Assembly: GCA_016783285.1 (NCBI GenBank)
Contig: JADHWW010000004.1
Location: forward strand, 1 to 47,636
Direction: 5' to 3'
Source of the DNA: Anaerolineae bacterium
GTDB taxonomy: Bacteria; Chloroflexota; Anaerolineae; B4-G1
Length of the DNA: 47,636 bases
The position numbers and the translations under genes were made by a program. Within the stretch, counting starts at the first letter, position 1, and every line of letters starts with the position of its first letter. The notes under the pieces were generated by a model. The model saw only the letters and a program-made list of their open reading frames with translations, searched no databases and was not told the origin of the DNA. This document shows positions 16,792 through 25,070 of this stretch, in pieces.

Positions 16792-17832
16792 GTGGGTCGT
16801 TACATAGTGCGGCGCCTGCTGCAGGCCATTCCCATGCTGTTCCTGCTCAGCATTGTGCTGTTCACTCTGGTCAACATCGCCCCCGGCGGGCCTTTGGCCG
16901 GGCACAGCCGATCCCGACACGTCAAACCGGAAAAGGCCCAGATGCTCAAGCGTCAGTTTGGTCTGGACAAGCCCCTGCCGGTGCAATACGTGATCTGGTT
17001 GATCGGAAACGACTGGATGAAGGTTGATGCCGATGGGGATGGGGTCGCCGAAAGTTACGGCCAGCGCCGGGGTATCCTGCGGGGGGACTTTGGCTTCTCT
17101 TACCGTACCCGCGAGCCGGTGCTGGAAGAGATCGCCGACCGGCTGCCAAACACAATCTACCTGATGAGTGTCACACTCGTTATTGTTGCCATCATTGCCA
17201 TTCCGGTCGGCATCATTTCTGCGGTCAAGCAGTATTCCGCCTTTGACATCGGTGTGACCACCTTTTCCTTTATAGGGCAGGCCATCCCTGAGTTCTGGTT
17301 GGGTCTGATTCTGATCCTGGTCTTTTACGCCTGGCTGGAAAACCCATTCACCGGCGAGCCGCTCCTGCCCTCCGGTGGCATGCAGACACTGGGGATGGAC
17401 TTCTCAATCTGGGACCGAGTCAAACATCTGATCCTGCCCGTCACAATGGGGATGGTAGGCTGGGTGGCCTGGTATTCTCGCTTCCTGCGCTCCAGCATGC
17501 TCGACGAGATCCACAAGGACTACCTCCGAACGGCGCGGGCCAAGGGCCTTTCTGAGCGTCTGGTGTTGTACAGGCACGCGCTCAAGAACGCCGCCATCCC
17601 GCTGGTGACGATATTTGCGCTGGACCTGCCCTATATCTTTGCCGGGTCGCTCTACGTCGAGTTGTTATTCTCGTGGCCTGGCATGGGACGGCTGTACTAC
17701 CAATCGGCAACCAAGCGTGACTATCCTGTGTTGATGGCCATCTTGATCATTGGGGCTGGCATTATGATCTTATGCAACCTGCTGGCAGACATAGCCTACG
17801 GCTACCTGGACCCCAGGGTCCGCTACGATTAA
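16792..17832 (+). CDS. ABC transporter permease, DppB/OppB type
   Basis: 346 residues from the GTG at 16792, which has GGAGG five bases upstream and gives the typical start VGRYIVRRLLQAIPMLFLL. About six membrane spans are visible, beginning with residues 10-30. The cytoplasmic coupling loop EAA-like motif is seen near DYLRTARAKGLSERLVLYRHALKNA. The segment between the first two spans is longer than in standard DppB, including a polar insertion around VDADGDGVAESYG. It works with the next gene as a heterodimeric channel. The ATPase subunits normally encoded next are absent. Confidence 0.93.
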   Translation: MGRYIVRRLLQAIPMLFLLSIVLFTLVNIAPGGPLAGHSRSRHVKPEKAQMLKRQFGLDKPLPVQYVIWLIGNDWMKVDADGDGVAESYGQRRGILRGDFGFSYRTREPVLEEIADRLPNTIYLMSVTLVIVAIIAIPVGIISAVKQYSAFDIGVTTFSFIGQAIPEFWLGLILILVFYAWLENPFTGEPLLPSGGMQTLGMDFSIWDRVKHLILPVTMGMVGWVAWYSRFLRSSMLDEIHKDYLRTARAKGLSERLVLYRHALKNAAIPLVTIFALDLPYIFAGSLYVELLFSWPGMGRLYYQSATKRDYPVLMAILIIGAGIMILCNLLADIAYGYLDPRVRYD

Positions 17833-17849
17833 CAAGTGACCAATGACCA

Positions 17850-18809
17850 ATGACCGACGACCAAGTTGAAACGGGTGAGAAAGGACGGGAACTTGCCTCC
17901 GCCCCCAGCGAGGGGATGCGCGCCCACGAGAGTATGGCCAGCATGATCTCGCGCCGGTTCCGTCGTCACCCCGGAGCCGTGGCGGGCTCGATTGCCCTGG
18001 GCATCCTGGCATTAAGCATCATCCTGGTTGCCCTGTCTCCCTATGATCCCGAGGCCTCAGATATGCCCAGCCGGTTGCATCCGCCCTGCTGGGAGCACCC
18101 CTTCGGGACCGACCCGCTGGGACGGGACCTGCTCACTCGCGTTCTCTATGGCGGGCGTATCTCCCTATCCGTGGGCCTGATGGTGGTGGCGATCACGCTC
18201 TTGCTCGGCGTCCCTGTAGGAGCCACAGCCGGCTACTTCGGCGGCTGGGTGGATAACGTTCTGATGCGTATCACCGATGCCGCGCTATCCCTGCCGTCGC
18301 TCCTTGTCCTGATCCTACTGAGCGCCATCCTGCGCGAGATCGAGTTGCCTTTCATGAAGAGGAACAGCGTGGTGACCATCGCCCTGGTGATCGGCCTACT
18401 TTCCTGGATGACAGTAGCACGATTGGTGCGGGCGGCCTATCTGACCATCCGCGAGAAGGAGTTTGTCGTCGCTGCCCGCAGCATAGGAACGTCGAACCTC
18501 AGGATCATGGTGCGCCACATCTTGCCCAACACCGTTGGCCCTATCATCGTCGAATCCACGCTGGGGATCGGGTACGCGATCATGGAAGAGTCAGGACTCT
18601 CCTTCTTGGGCTTTGGCATCCAGCCCCCCACACCGAGTTGGGGCAATCTCCTGAGCAACGCCCAGGAGCACATGACGAAGCATCCCTGGCTGGCCATCTT
18701 TCCCGGCGTGATGATCTTCCTGGCTATCATCTCGATCAACTACATCGGCGATGGGCTGCGGGATGCCCTTGACCCCTTCAAGGTGCTGAAACAGGTTGGG
18801 GAGATGTAG
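17850..18809 (+). CDS. ABC transporter permease, DppC/OppC type
   Basis: 319 residues. The short hydrophilic N-terminus leads to a first membrane span at about 48-70, then the usual GTDPLGRDLLTRVLYGGRISL periplasmic-side motif. A further four or five spans follow, with the coupling loop REKEFVVAARSIGTSNLRIMVRHILPNT. The start is uncertain: the ATG at 17850 sits inside CAATGAC-type repeats without a ribosome-binding site, and an ATG at 17916 preceded by GCGAGGGG is an alternative. It pairs with the DppB-like gene 17 bases upstream. No ATP-binding subunit genes follow; the next gene is a methyltransferase. Confidence 0.92.
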   Translation: MTDDQVETGEKGRELASAPSEGMRAHESMASMISRRFRRHPGAVAGSIALGILALSIILVALSPYDPEASDMPSRLHPPCWEHPFGTDPLGRDLLTRVLYGGRISLSVGLMVVAITLLLGVPVGATAGYFGGWVDNVLMRITDAALSLPSLLVLILLSAILREIELPFMKRNSVVTIALVIGLLSWMTVARLVRAAYLTIREKEFVVAARSIGTSNLRIMVRHILPNTVGPIIVESTLGIGYAIMEESGLSFLGFGIQPPTPSWGNLLSNAQEHMTKHPWLAIFPGVMIFLAIISINYIGDGLRDALDPFKVLKQVGEM

Positions 18810-18850
18810 GCGATTGTAGATTGTGACTTTATGTGAGGGAGGCTGAAAAT

Positions 18851-20302
18851 ATGTCAGTGGAACGTCCGGCTATCGAACCAATTCGGTCCGTTATTAAAGT
18901 TCAGTTCCTCAGCGACGAGCAACTGAATCAACTGCAGGATGCCACGCTCAAAATCCTGGAAACCGTCGGCGTGCGGTTTCCCTCAGAGAAGGCTCTGGCT
19001 ATCTTTGCCGACCACGGTGCCCAGGTGGATCATAACACCCAAATCGTCAAGATCCCGAGGGACCTGGTGCGCAAGGCAATGGCGACGGTACCGCGCTACT
19101 TCCACCTGGGTGCCCGGGACCCCTCGTGCGACCTGCACTTACAGGATAGAGTCACCTACTTTACGACGGATGGGTGCGGTGTGGAGACGATTGACTTCGA
19201 AACCCGCGAGCGTCGCGTTTCGTGCAAGGCAGACGTGGGACGCATGGCCCACGTGGCCGATTACTTGTCCTCTGTCGCCTTCTACTGGCCTATGATCAGC
19301 GCCCAGGACTATGGGCGGACCGCGCCGCTGCACGAGTTGGACGCCTCGTGGAACAATACAGTCAAGCACATCCAGAGTGAGACGCTCATGGGCGAGGCGC
19401 CTGCCCGCTACGGGGTCGAGATGGGAACGGTGATTGCCGGAAACAGGGATGAACTGCGCCACCGCCCTATGTTCTCGGTGCTGATTTGTACCATCGCCCC
19501 ACTGTCCCAGGACAAGGAGGGCATCGAGGGGGCACTGGTTCTGGCCGAGGCGGGCATCCCGGTCGGCTTCCTGGCCATGCCGACCCTGGGCACCACTGCA
19601 CCCGCCACCCTGGCCGGTGCGCTGGCGATGGGCGATGCCGAGGTCATCAGTGCGACGGTGCTCGTGCAACTCGCCCATCCGGGGGCACCGGTATTCCACT
19701 CGTTGATGCATGCCTGGGCCGACCCCCGCTCCGGCGCTTACGTGAGTTACCCACTGAACAGTCGCTGCCGCTTCGCACAGATCGAGTTGGCCCATCACTG
19801 GGGAATGCCCGTGCTGGGTGGCGCCTTCGGCACCGAAAGCAGCAGGCCCGGCACCTGGCAAGCAGCAGCAGATGTGGCCCTGGATCCCTTCCTGGTTGGA
19901 CTGGTCGGCGCCGAGTTCGTGACCGGGATTGGGATGAACGATTCCTACACCTTGCTGTACCCCGAAGCGATTATCCTGGACGACGAACTCTACCACCGGG
20001 CGCGGTATGCCCTCATGGATGTGGAAGTCGAGCCTGAAACGCTGGCCCTCGATACGATTCGCGCCGTGGGGCCTGGCGGGCACTTCCTGTCCCAGAAGCA
20101 CACCCGCAAACACATGCGGACAATGATGGAAATGGGCGTGACCCATCAGATGGACTCAGAAGGCAAATATCGCGATCCCCTGGAAGTGGCCCGCGAGAAG
20201 ATAGGCTGGATCCTCGATAACTATCAGCCAGAACCGTTAGAGGAAGCCAAAAAAGCGGAACTGACCTGCATCCTCAAGGCCGCCGACCGGGAACTGGCGT
20301 AA
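18851..20302 (+). CDS. MttB-superfamily methyltransferase 3
   Basis: 483 residues from the ATG at 18851, preferred over a GTG at 18833 because GGGAGG lies 9 bases upstream of the ATG. By eye it is most similar to methyltransferase 2: TVGVRFPSEKAL, TDGCGVETIDFETRERR, ISAQDYGRTAPLHELDASWNNTVKH and GGHFLSQKHTRKH. The divergent segment at the position of GLSSDAKELD in copy 1 reads GAFGTESSRPGTWQ. It starts 41 bases after the permease gene, which suggests co-expression with transport. It ends with a TAA and has no amber codon. Confidence 0.92.
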   Translation: MSVERPAIEPIRSVIKVQFLSDEQLNQLQDATLKILETVGVRFPSEKALAIFADHGAQVDHNTQIVKIPRDLVRKAMATVPRYFHLGARDPSCDLHLQDRVTYFTTDGCGVETIDFETRERRVSCKADVGRMAHVADYLSSVAFYWPMISAQDYGRTAPLHELDASWNNTVKHIQSETLMGEAPARYGVEMGTVIAGNRDELRHRPMFSVLICTIAPLSQDKEGIEGALVLAEAGIPVGFLAMPTLGTTAPATLAGALAMGDAEVISATVLVQLAHPGAPVFHSLMHAWADPRSGAYVSYPLNSRCRFAQIELAHHWGMPVLGGAFGTESSRPGTWQAAADVALDPFLVGLVGAEFVTGIGMNDSYTLLYPEAIILDDELYHRARYALMDVEVEPETLALDTIRAVGPGGHFLSQKHTRKHMRTMMEMGVTHQMDSEGKYRDPLEVAREKIGWILDNYQPEPLEEAKKAELTCILKAADRELA

Positions 20303-20334
20303 CACAATCACGTTTCACGTTTCACGAAGTCACC

Positions 20335-21729
20335 ATGTCACCATCACTATCACTGAGGCCCACCCTGACCCGCCACGATGTAGAGCGAATCCACGAGCAC
20401 AGTCTCGACCTGTTGGAACGGGTCGGGATTGACTACAAGACGCATCGGGCGTTGGAGGTACTGGAAAAGTCGGGCTGCCCGGTTGATTATGATCGGACGT
20501 GGGCCAGCCTGCCGCGCGAATTGGTCGAGTGGGCGTTGCAGCAGTCGCCTCGGGTGGTGCGGCTGGCCGCGCGCGACCCGGCCCGCGACGTGGTGCTGAA
20601 TGGCCGCCGTCCCCACCACACCACCGACAGCCAGGGTACCCAGGCGATTGACCTGGAGACCGGCGAACGGCGCGATTCCACGGCGGAGGACCTCAGCCGG
20701 GGACTCCTCTTTGCCGATGCGCTGGATATGGTCGAGGTCGTCAACGTGATGGTGGCGGCCAACGACGTGCCAGCCCACCTGCGCACCGTCCGCCATTTTG
20801 CCCTGGCCTTTACCCAGACCAGTAAGCACGTGCGTACTGGCGTGCTGCACGCCGGGCAGGTGCCCTTCATCGTCGAGATGGCCAAAGCCGCTACAGGGAG
20901 TGAAACGTTCCGGCCGATCTTTTCGGTGGTTGACTGCACCATCTCACCGCTGATGCACGACGGCCCTATGACCGAGGCCTGTATCGAGTTGGCCAGGCTG
21001 CAGGCGCCGATCATGGTCTACCCGATGCCACTGGCTGGCGGCACCTCGCCGGTGACCCCCGGCGGCACAATCCTGCTCCACAACGTCGAGTTCCTCAGCG
21101 CTCTTGTGTTGTACCAGGCGGTCAATCCCGGGACACCCATCATCTACGGCACCGGGGCCTCACAACTGGACATGCACACCGGGCGTTATGGGGGCAGCGC
21201 GGATGGACACGGATTGAGACTGGCGCTCTGTGATATGGCCCGCTTTTACAACCTGCCGGTAAACTTATTCGGCCTGTCGTCCTCATCTTACGAACTCGAC
21301 GCACTGTATGGTTACGAGGCCACCAGCACAGCCCTGCTCGCCTACCTGGCCGGCGCGGATGAGATCTACAGCATGGGGCTGTTGGGGGATGCCCAGATTC
21401 TGTCGCTGGACAAGATGGTGCTCGACAACCACCTGGCCCGCCAGGTCGAGATCCTGGCCAGGCCGGTCCTGGTGGACGAGGAGCACCTTCAGGCCGACTT
21501 GATTGAGCGTGTGGGCATTGGCGGGCACTACCTGACCCAGCGCGAGACCCGGGCCTTCACAAGACGGGAATATGTGCCGATGTGGCCTCCGGCTGGCAAG
21601 ACGATGTTGGAGATGGCCCACGCGGAGGCATTGGACATCCTGCATACCCAGCAGCCGCCTCCACTGCCCGAAGGCGCGGCGGACAAAATCGAGACCATCG
21701 TGGCAGAAGCGGACAGGGCGTTGGCTTAG
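20335..21729 (+). CDS. MttB-superfamily methyltransferase 4
   Basis: 464 residues, the shortest of the eight. It belongs with copies 1 and 8: the early motif reads TTDSQGTQAIDLETGERR instead of TDGCGVETIDFE, and the later segment GLSSSSYELDALYGYEA matches the SSDAKELDAQAGFE pattern of copy 1. The end carries GGHYLTQRETRAFTRREYVP. The upstream gap of 32 bases contains CACGTTTCACGTTTCACG repeats and no clear ribosome-binding site, so translation may depend on coupling with the previous gene. No internal amber codon; the natural stop is TAG. Confidence 0.91.
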   Translation: MSPSLSLRPTLTRHDVERIHEHSLDLLERVGIDYKTHRALEVLEKSGCPVDYDRTWASLPRELVEWALQQSPRVVRLAARDPARDVVLNGRRPHHTTDSQGTQAIDLETGERRDSTAEDLSRGLLFADALDMVEVVNVMVAANDVPAHLRTVRHFALAFTQTSKHVRTGVLHAGQVPFIVEMAKAATGSETFRPIFSVVDCTISPLMHDGPMTEACIELARLQAPIMVYPMPLAGGTSPVTPGGTILLHNVEFLSALVLYQAVNPGTPIIYGTGASQLDMHTGRYGGSADGHGLRLALCDMARFYNLPVNLFGLSSSSYELDALYGYEATSTALLAYLAGADEIYSMGLLGDAQILSLDKMVLDNHLARQVEILARPVLVDEEHLQADLIERVGIGGHYLTQRETRAFTRREYVPMWPPAGKTMLEMAHAEALDILHTQQPPPLPEGAADKIETIVAEADRALA

Positions 21730-21753
21730 CAGTTGTCCATAAGCGAGGACTAT

Positions 21754-23211
21754 ATGTATTCTGAGACACCTGACATCATCCCATTCACCTCACCCTTCAA
21801 GCGCGAACTGCTGACGCAGGAGCAACTGGAGACCCTGAAGGGAGGCACACTGCACCTGCTGGAAGAGGTTGGCGTCCACTTCCCATCCCGCAGGGCGCTG
21901 GAGATCTTCGCCGACCACGGCGCGCGGGTGGACATGGACAGAGAGATCGCCCGCATCCCGCCGGACTTGGTGGAAAAAGCCCTGTCCACGGCACCGCGCT
22001 CCTTTGTCCTGGGTGGGCGCGAGGAGCGCTTTGACCTGGTTCTGGATGGGAGTTGCTCCTACCTGTGCACCGATGGGACCGGTGTGCATGTGATTGACCT
22101 GGAGACACGGGAGATGCGTCCCTCGCGCAAGGAAGACGTGGAACGGATGGCGCGGGTGTGCGACTCCCTGCCCCTGATCAGTTTTTTCTGGCCGCTGGTC
22201 AGCGCCCAGGACTACGGACGGACGGCTCCGCTGCACCAATGTTACGCTGGACTGACAAACACGCTCAAGCACGTGCGTGGTGGGATGACGGTGTTTCCGC
22301 AATTAGCGCCCTACGTCGTGGAGATGGCGACGGTTGTGGCTGGGAGTGAGGAGGAACGGCGGCGACGGCCTCCCATCTGCGCCAACATCTGCACTATCGC
22401 CCCGCTGGCGCAGGACAGCGACGGCATCGAGACGGCGCTGGTGTACGCGGAGGCAGGGATACCGACCAGTTTTATGGCTATGACAACCATGGGGTCCACA
22501 GCGCCGGCCACTCCTTTGGGCGGGTTGGTGGTCGGCGACGCGGAGGTGGTGAGCGCCATGGTGCTGATGCAGTTGGCCTACCCAGGCACGCCCGTGTTTC
22601 ACTCGGTCTACGTATCACTTATGGATCCGCGCACGGGTGGCTACATCGGTGACGTGCCGATACCCTTGACGATGATGGCCGTTCAACTGGCCCACGCCTG
22701 GAATGTGCCTAGCCTGGGCGGGGGCGCTGTGAGCAGCGATGCGCCCGATATCGGCTGGCAGTCGGGCATGGAAGCCGGTCTGGGAGCGGCCTTTATCCCG
22801 TTGTGCGGTGGTGAGATCTGCGGCTACATGGGACTGGTGGGAGGATCCATGATCCTCTATCCCGAGCAGGTGATCCTCGACCACGAAATCTGCCAAAACG
22901 CTTATGACCTGCTGCACGGGTTCGAGTTCGATGAGGCGGACATGGCGCTGGATGTGATCAAGGACGTAGGGCCACGCAGCCACTTCTTGATGCAGAAGCA
23001 CACCCGCAAGCACATCCGTGACTTCCGGTTGTCCCCGTTGCTGCGACAGAAGGGGCCCGATGGTAGCCTGCGCGACCCACGCGAGATGGCGCTGGAGGAA
23101 TTCAAACGGCTCAATGAGACACACCATCCCCGGCCCTTGCCCAAGGAAGTGCTGGCCGAACTGGACCGCATCCTGGCGGCAGCCGAGCGCGAGGCGGAAA
23201 GGATACGGTAA
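21754..23211 (+). CDS. MttB-superfamily methyltransferase 5
   Basis: 485 residues from the ATG at 21754, with AAGCGAGGA upstream; a TTG at 21733 would add seven residues but overlaps the region just after the previous stop. It is an intermediate form: CTDGTGVHVIDLETREMR lacks the Cys found after TDG in copies 2, 3, 6 and 7, and SAQDYGRTAPLHQCYAG replaces the common TAPLHELDAS. Asn-Thr-hydrogen-bonding residues NTLKHV are kept. The end shows SHFLMQKHTRKHIRD. The altered substrate-side loops suggest a different methylated substrate from its neighbours. Confidence 0.91.
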   Translation: MYSETPDIIPFTSPFKRELLTQEQLETLKGGTLHLLEEVGVHFPSRRALEIFADHGARVDMDREIARIPPDLVEKALSTAPRSFVLGGREERFDLVLDGSCSYLCTDGTGVHVIDLETREMRPSRKEDVERMARVCDSLPLISFFWPLVSAQDYGRTAPLHQCYAGLTNTLKHVRGGMTVFPQLAPYVVEMATVVAGSEEERRRRPPICANICTIAPLAQDSDGIETALVYAEAGIPTSFMAMTTMGSTAPATPLGGLVVGDAEVVSAMVLMQLAYPGTPVFHSVYVSLMDPRTGGYIGDVPIPLTMMAVQLAHAWNVPSLGGGAVSSDAPDIGWQSGMEAGLGAAFIPLCGGEICGYMGLVGGSMILYPEQVILDHEICQNAYDLLHGFEFDEADMALDVIKDVGPRSHFLMQKHTRKHIRDFRLSPLLRQKGPDGSLRDPREMALEEFKRLNETHHPRPLPKEVLAELDRILAAAEREAERIR

Positions 23212-23251
23212 CGTATTCTTGAGAGCCGTGAGGTCTCGTGAGGAGGAGATC

Positions 23252-23388
23252 GTGAGTGGAAAAGTGTCAAGTTGTCAAGATTATCGTATGCCCGCCGAGT
23301 GGGAAACGCACGAAGGCACCTGGCTGCTCAGTGGTTCCCTGAGGCGGCGAGACTAACTGCCATGAAAGGTGCTGAGATTATCTTCTGA
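23252..23388 (+). pseudogene. Scar of fused agmatine deiminase and N-carbamoylputrescine amidase fragments
   Basis: A GTG at 23252 with AGGAGGAG upstream opens a frame reaching MPAEWETHEGTWLL (23288-23329), which matches the conserved N-terminus of agmatine deiminase (AguA). The frame then ends at 23356. In a shifted frame from 23329 the sequence reads QWFPEAARLTAMKGAEIIF and stops at 23388; this matches the conserved block after the catalytic Cys of N-carbamoylputrescine amidase (AguB). The simplest explanation is a deletion joining the start of aguA to the middle of an adjacent aguB. The two enzymes convert agmatine to putrescine. The family matches rest on remembered motifs and should be confirmed by a search. 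Confidence 0.7.
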
Positions 23389-23489
23389 CCAACTGCTATC
23401 GGCTATAGACGTTACGAAGGAGAAACGGCAACCGACAGTGAATACCACGATCAACTTCAGTCCAACGCTATATGCGGTAAGGAGACTAT

Positions 23490-24947
23490 ATGATGCACAG
23501 CGAGACACCTCCACTACAGCCGATTGTCCCTGCCTACCACTTGCGCATCTTGAGCGACGAGCAACTGGAGCACTTCAAGTCAGGCACACTGGAGATTCTC
23601 GAAGAGATCGGCGTTCACTGCCCCTCAGAAAAGGCGCTGGCGATCTACGCCGAGCACGGAGCACAGGTAGATTCTGAGCGCCAGACCGTCAAGTTGCCGC
23701 CCGACGTGGTATTGGAGGCCACGTCCCACGCACCGCGTTTCTACACCTTGGGGGCGCGCTCGGCGGCCCACGACCTGAAACTTGACGGGACGGCCATGTA
23801 TTGCGCCACCGACGGCTGCGGGGTGGAGACGATTGACTTTGAGAGCCGCCAGCGGCGATCTTCGGTGAAGGAAGACGTGGCCAAGATGGCCCGCGTGGCA
23901 GACTATCTGCCCTCCATCGGGTTCTACTGGCCCATCGTCAGCGCTCAGGATCATCCGCCCACAGCGCCGCTGCACGAGCTGGAAGCCTCGTTCAACAACA
24001 CCGTCAAACACATACAGACCGAGACAGTGATGGATGAGCCGACGGCCCACTACGCCATCGAGATGGCGAAGGTCATCGCTGGGAATGACACGACGATGCG
24101 CGAGCGCCCGCCGCTCTCATTGCTGGTCTGCACCATCGCCCCGCTGGCGCAGGACGAGGGCGGGATGGAGTCGGCGCTGGCCTTTGCCGAGGCGGGCCTG
24201 CCGGTGGGATTCATGTCTATGGCCAACACCGGTTCGACCGCGCCCGCGACCGTCGCCGGGACGATCGTGACCGCCGACGCCGAGATTGTGGCCGCCATGG
24301 TGTTGATCCAGATGGCCTACCCCGGCGCTCCGGTCTATCACTCGCTTATGCCCGGCACCATGCATCCGCGGACGGGGGCCTACCTGGGCACCACCTGGGA
24401 GGCAGAACTGTTCTACCCGGCAGGGGTGGAACTGGCCCACATGTGGGGAGTGCCCACGCTGGCCGGCATCTTTGGCACGGACGCCTTGACACCTGGCTGG
24501 CAATCGGCTGGGGAGTCTGCTGCCTGTTTGCTGTTGTGTGCGCTGTGCGGGGCGGATACTGGCAGTGGCATGGGTCTGCTGGAAGGCTGCACGCTGCTCT
24601 ATCCCGAGGAACTGATTCTCGACACCGACATCTACCACCGGGTGCGTATTGACGCTGCCGGCCTCGACACCAGCCGGGAGGCGCTGGCACTGGACGTGAT
24701 CAAGGAAGTGGGGCCGCGAAGGCATTTCCTCCGCCAGCGGCACACCCGTACCCATATACGCAAGCGGGAGTTCTCCGACTTGACCTCTCAGCCCAGGGAG
24801 GGAGGCGGCTACCGTGACCCAATCGAGGTGGCCCGGGAGAAGACGGAATGGATTCTGGAGCACCATCACCCGGAACCGCTGGGCGAAACACAGCAGGCGG
24901 AATTGACCCGGATCCTCAAGGCGGCTGAGCGGGAGTTAGGAAACTGA
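23490..24947 (+). CDS. MttB-superfamily methyltransferase 6
   Basis: 485 residues, ATG-ATG start with GTAAGGAG upstream. The protein has TDGCGVETIDFESRQRR, SAQDHPPTAPLHELEASFNNTVKH and a SMANTGSTAPAT loop; the DYG seen in copies 2, 3 and 5 is replaced by DHP. By eye it is strongly similar to copy 7 over its whole length, at both protein and DNA level, so the two arose by recent duplication. The segment GIFGTDALTPGWQSAGES stands where copy 1 has GLSSDAKELDAQAG. It is separated from copy 5 by the agu scar. A hairpin just after the stop may limit read-through. Confidence 0.92.
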   Translation: MMHSETPPLQPIVPAYHLRILSDEQLEHFKSGTLEILEEIGVHCPSEKALAIYAEHGAQVDSERQTVKLPPDVVLEATSHAPRFYTLGARSAAHDLKLDGTAMYCATDGCGVETIDFESRQRRSSVKEDVAKMARVADYLPSIGFYWPIVSAQDHPPTAPLHELEASFNNTVKHIQTETVMDEPTAHYAIEMAKVIAGNDTTMRERPPLSLLVCTIAPLAQDEGGMESALAFAEAGLPVGFMSMANTGSTAPATVAGTIVTADAEIVAAMVLIQMAYPGAPVYHSLMPGTMHPRTGAYLGTTWEAELFYPAGVELAHMWGVPTLAGIFGTDALTPGWQSAGESAACLLLCALCGADTGSGMGLLEGCTLLYPEELILDTDIYHRVRIDAAGLDTSREALALDVIKEVGPRRHFLRQRHTRTHIRKREFSDLTSQPREGGGYRDPIEVAREKTEWILEHHHPEPLGETQQAELTRILKAAERELGN

Positions 24948-24963
24948 TGAGTTGACAGGCGGA

Positions 24964-24997
24964 AGAAACCGGGTTTTCTCCGAAAAACCCGGTTTCT
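24964..24997. repeat. 14-bp stem hairpin repeat (AAACCGGGTTTT type)
   Basis: AGAAACCGGGTTTT at 24964-24977 pairs perfectly with AAAACCCGGTTTCT at 24984-24997 across a six-base loop. A sister element with AAACCAGGTTTTT stands at 45609-45641. A second hairpin, GAGAAAAC-TAGC-GTTTTCTC, follows at 25037-25056. They lie between methyltransferases 6 and 7. T-runs inside the stems make them terminator-like on both strands, but they look like a mobile or repeated family. Confidence 0.8.
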
Positions 24998-25070
24998 GAA
25001 GCGTTAGGAAATCGGTACTGGTTATAGAGCGTCAGGGAGAAAACTAGCGTTTTCTCAGAAAGGGAACAGA

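Noticed and set aside
19139..20146. Long reverse-strand open frames opposite the methyltransferase genes and the SH3b protein (for example also 5916-7877)
   Set aside because: They mirror strong forward genes, are rich in Arg, Gly and His, and show no family motif; they result from high GC content.
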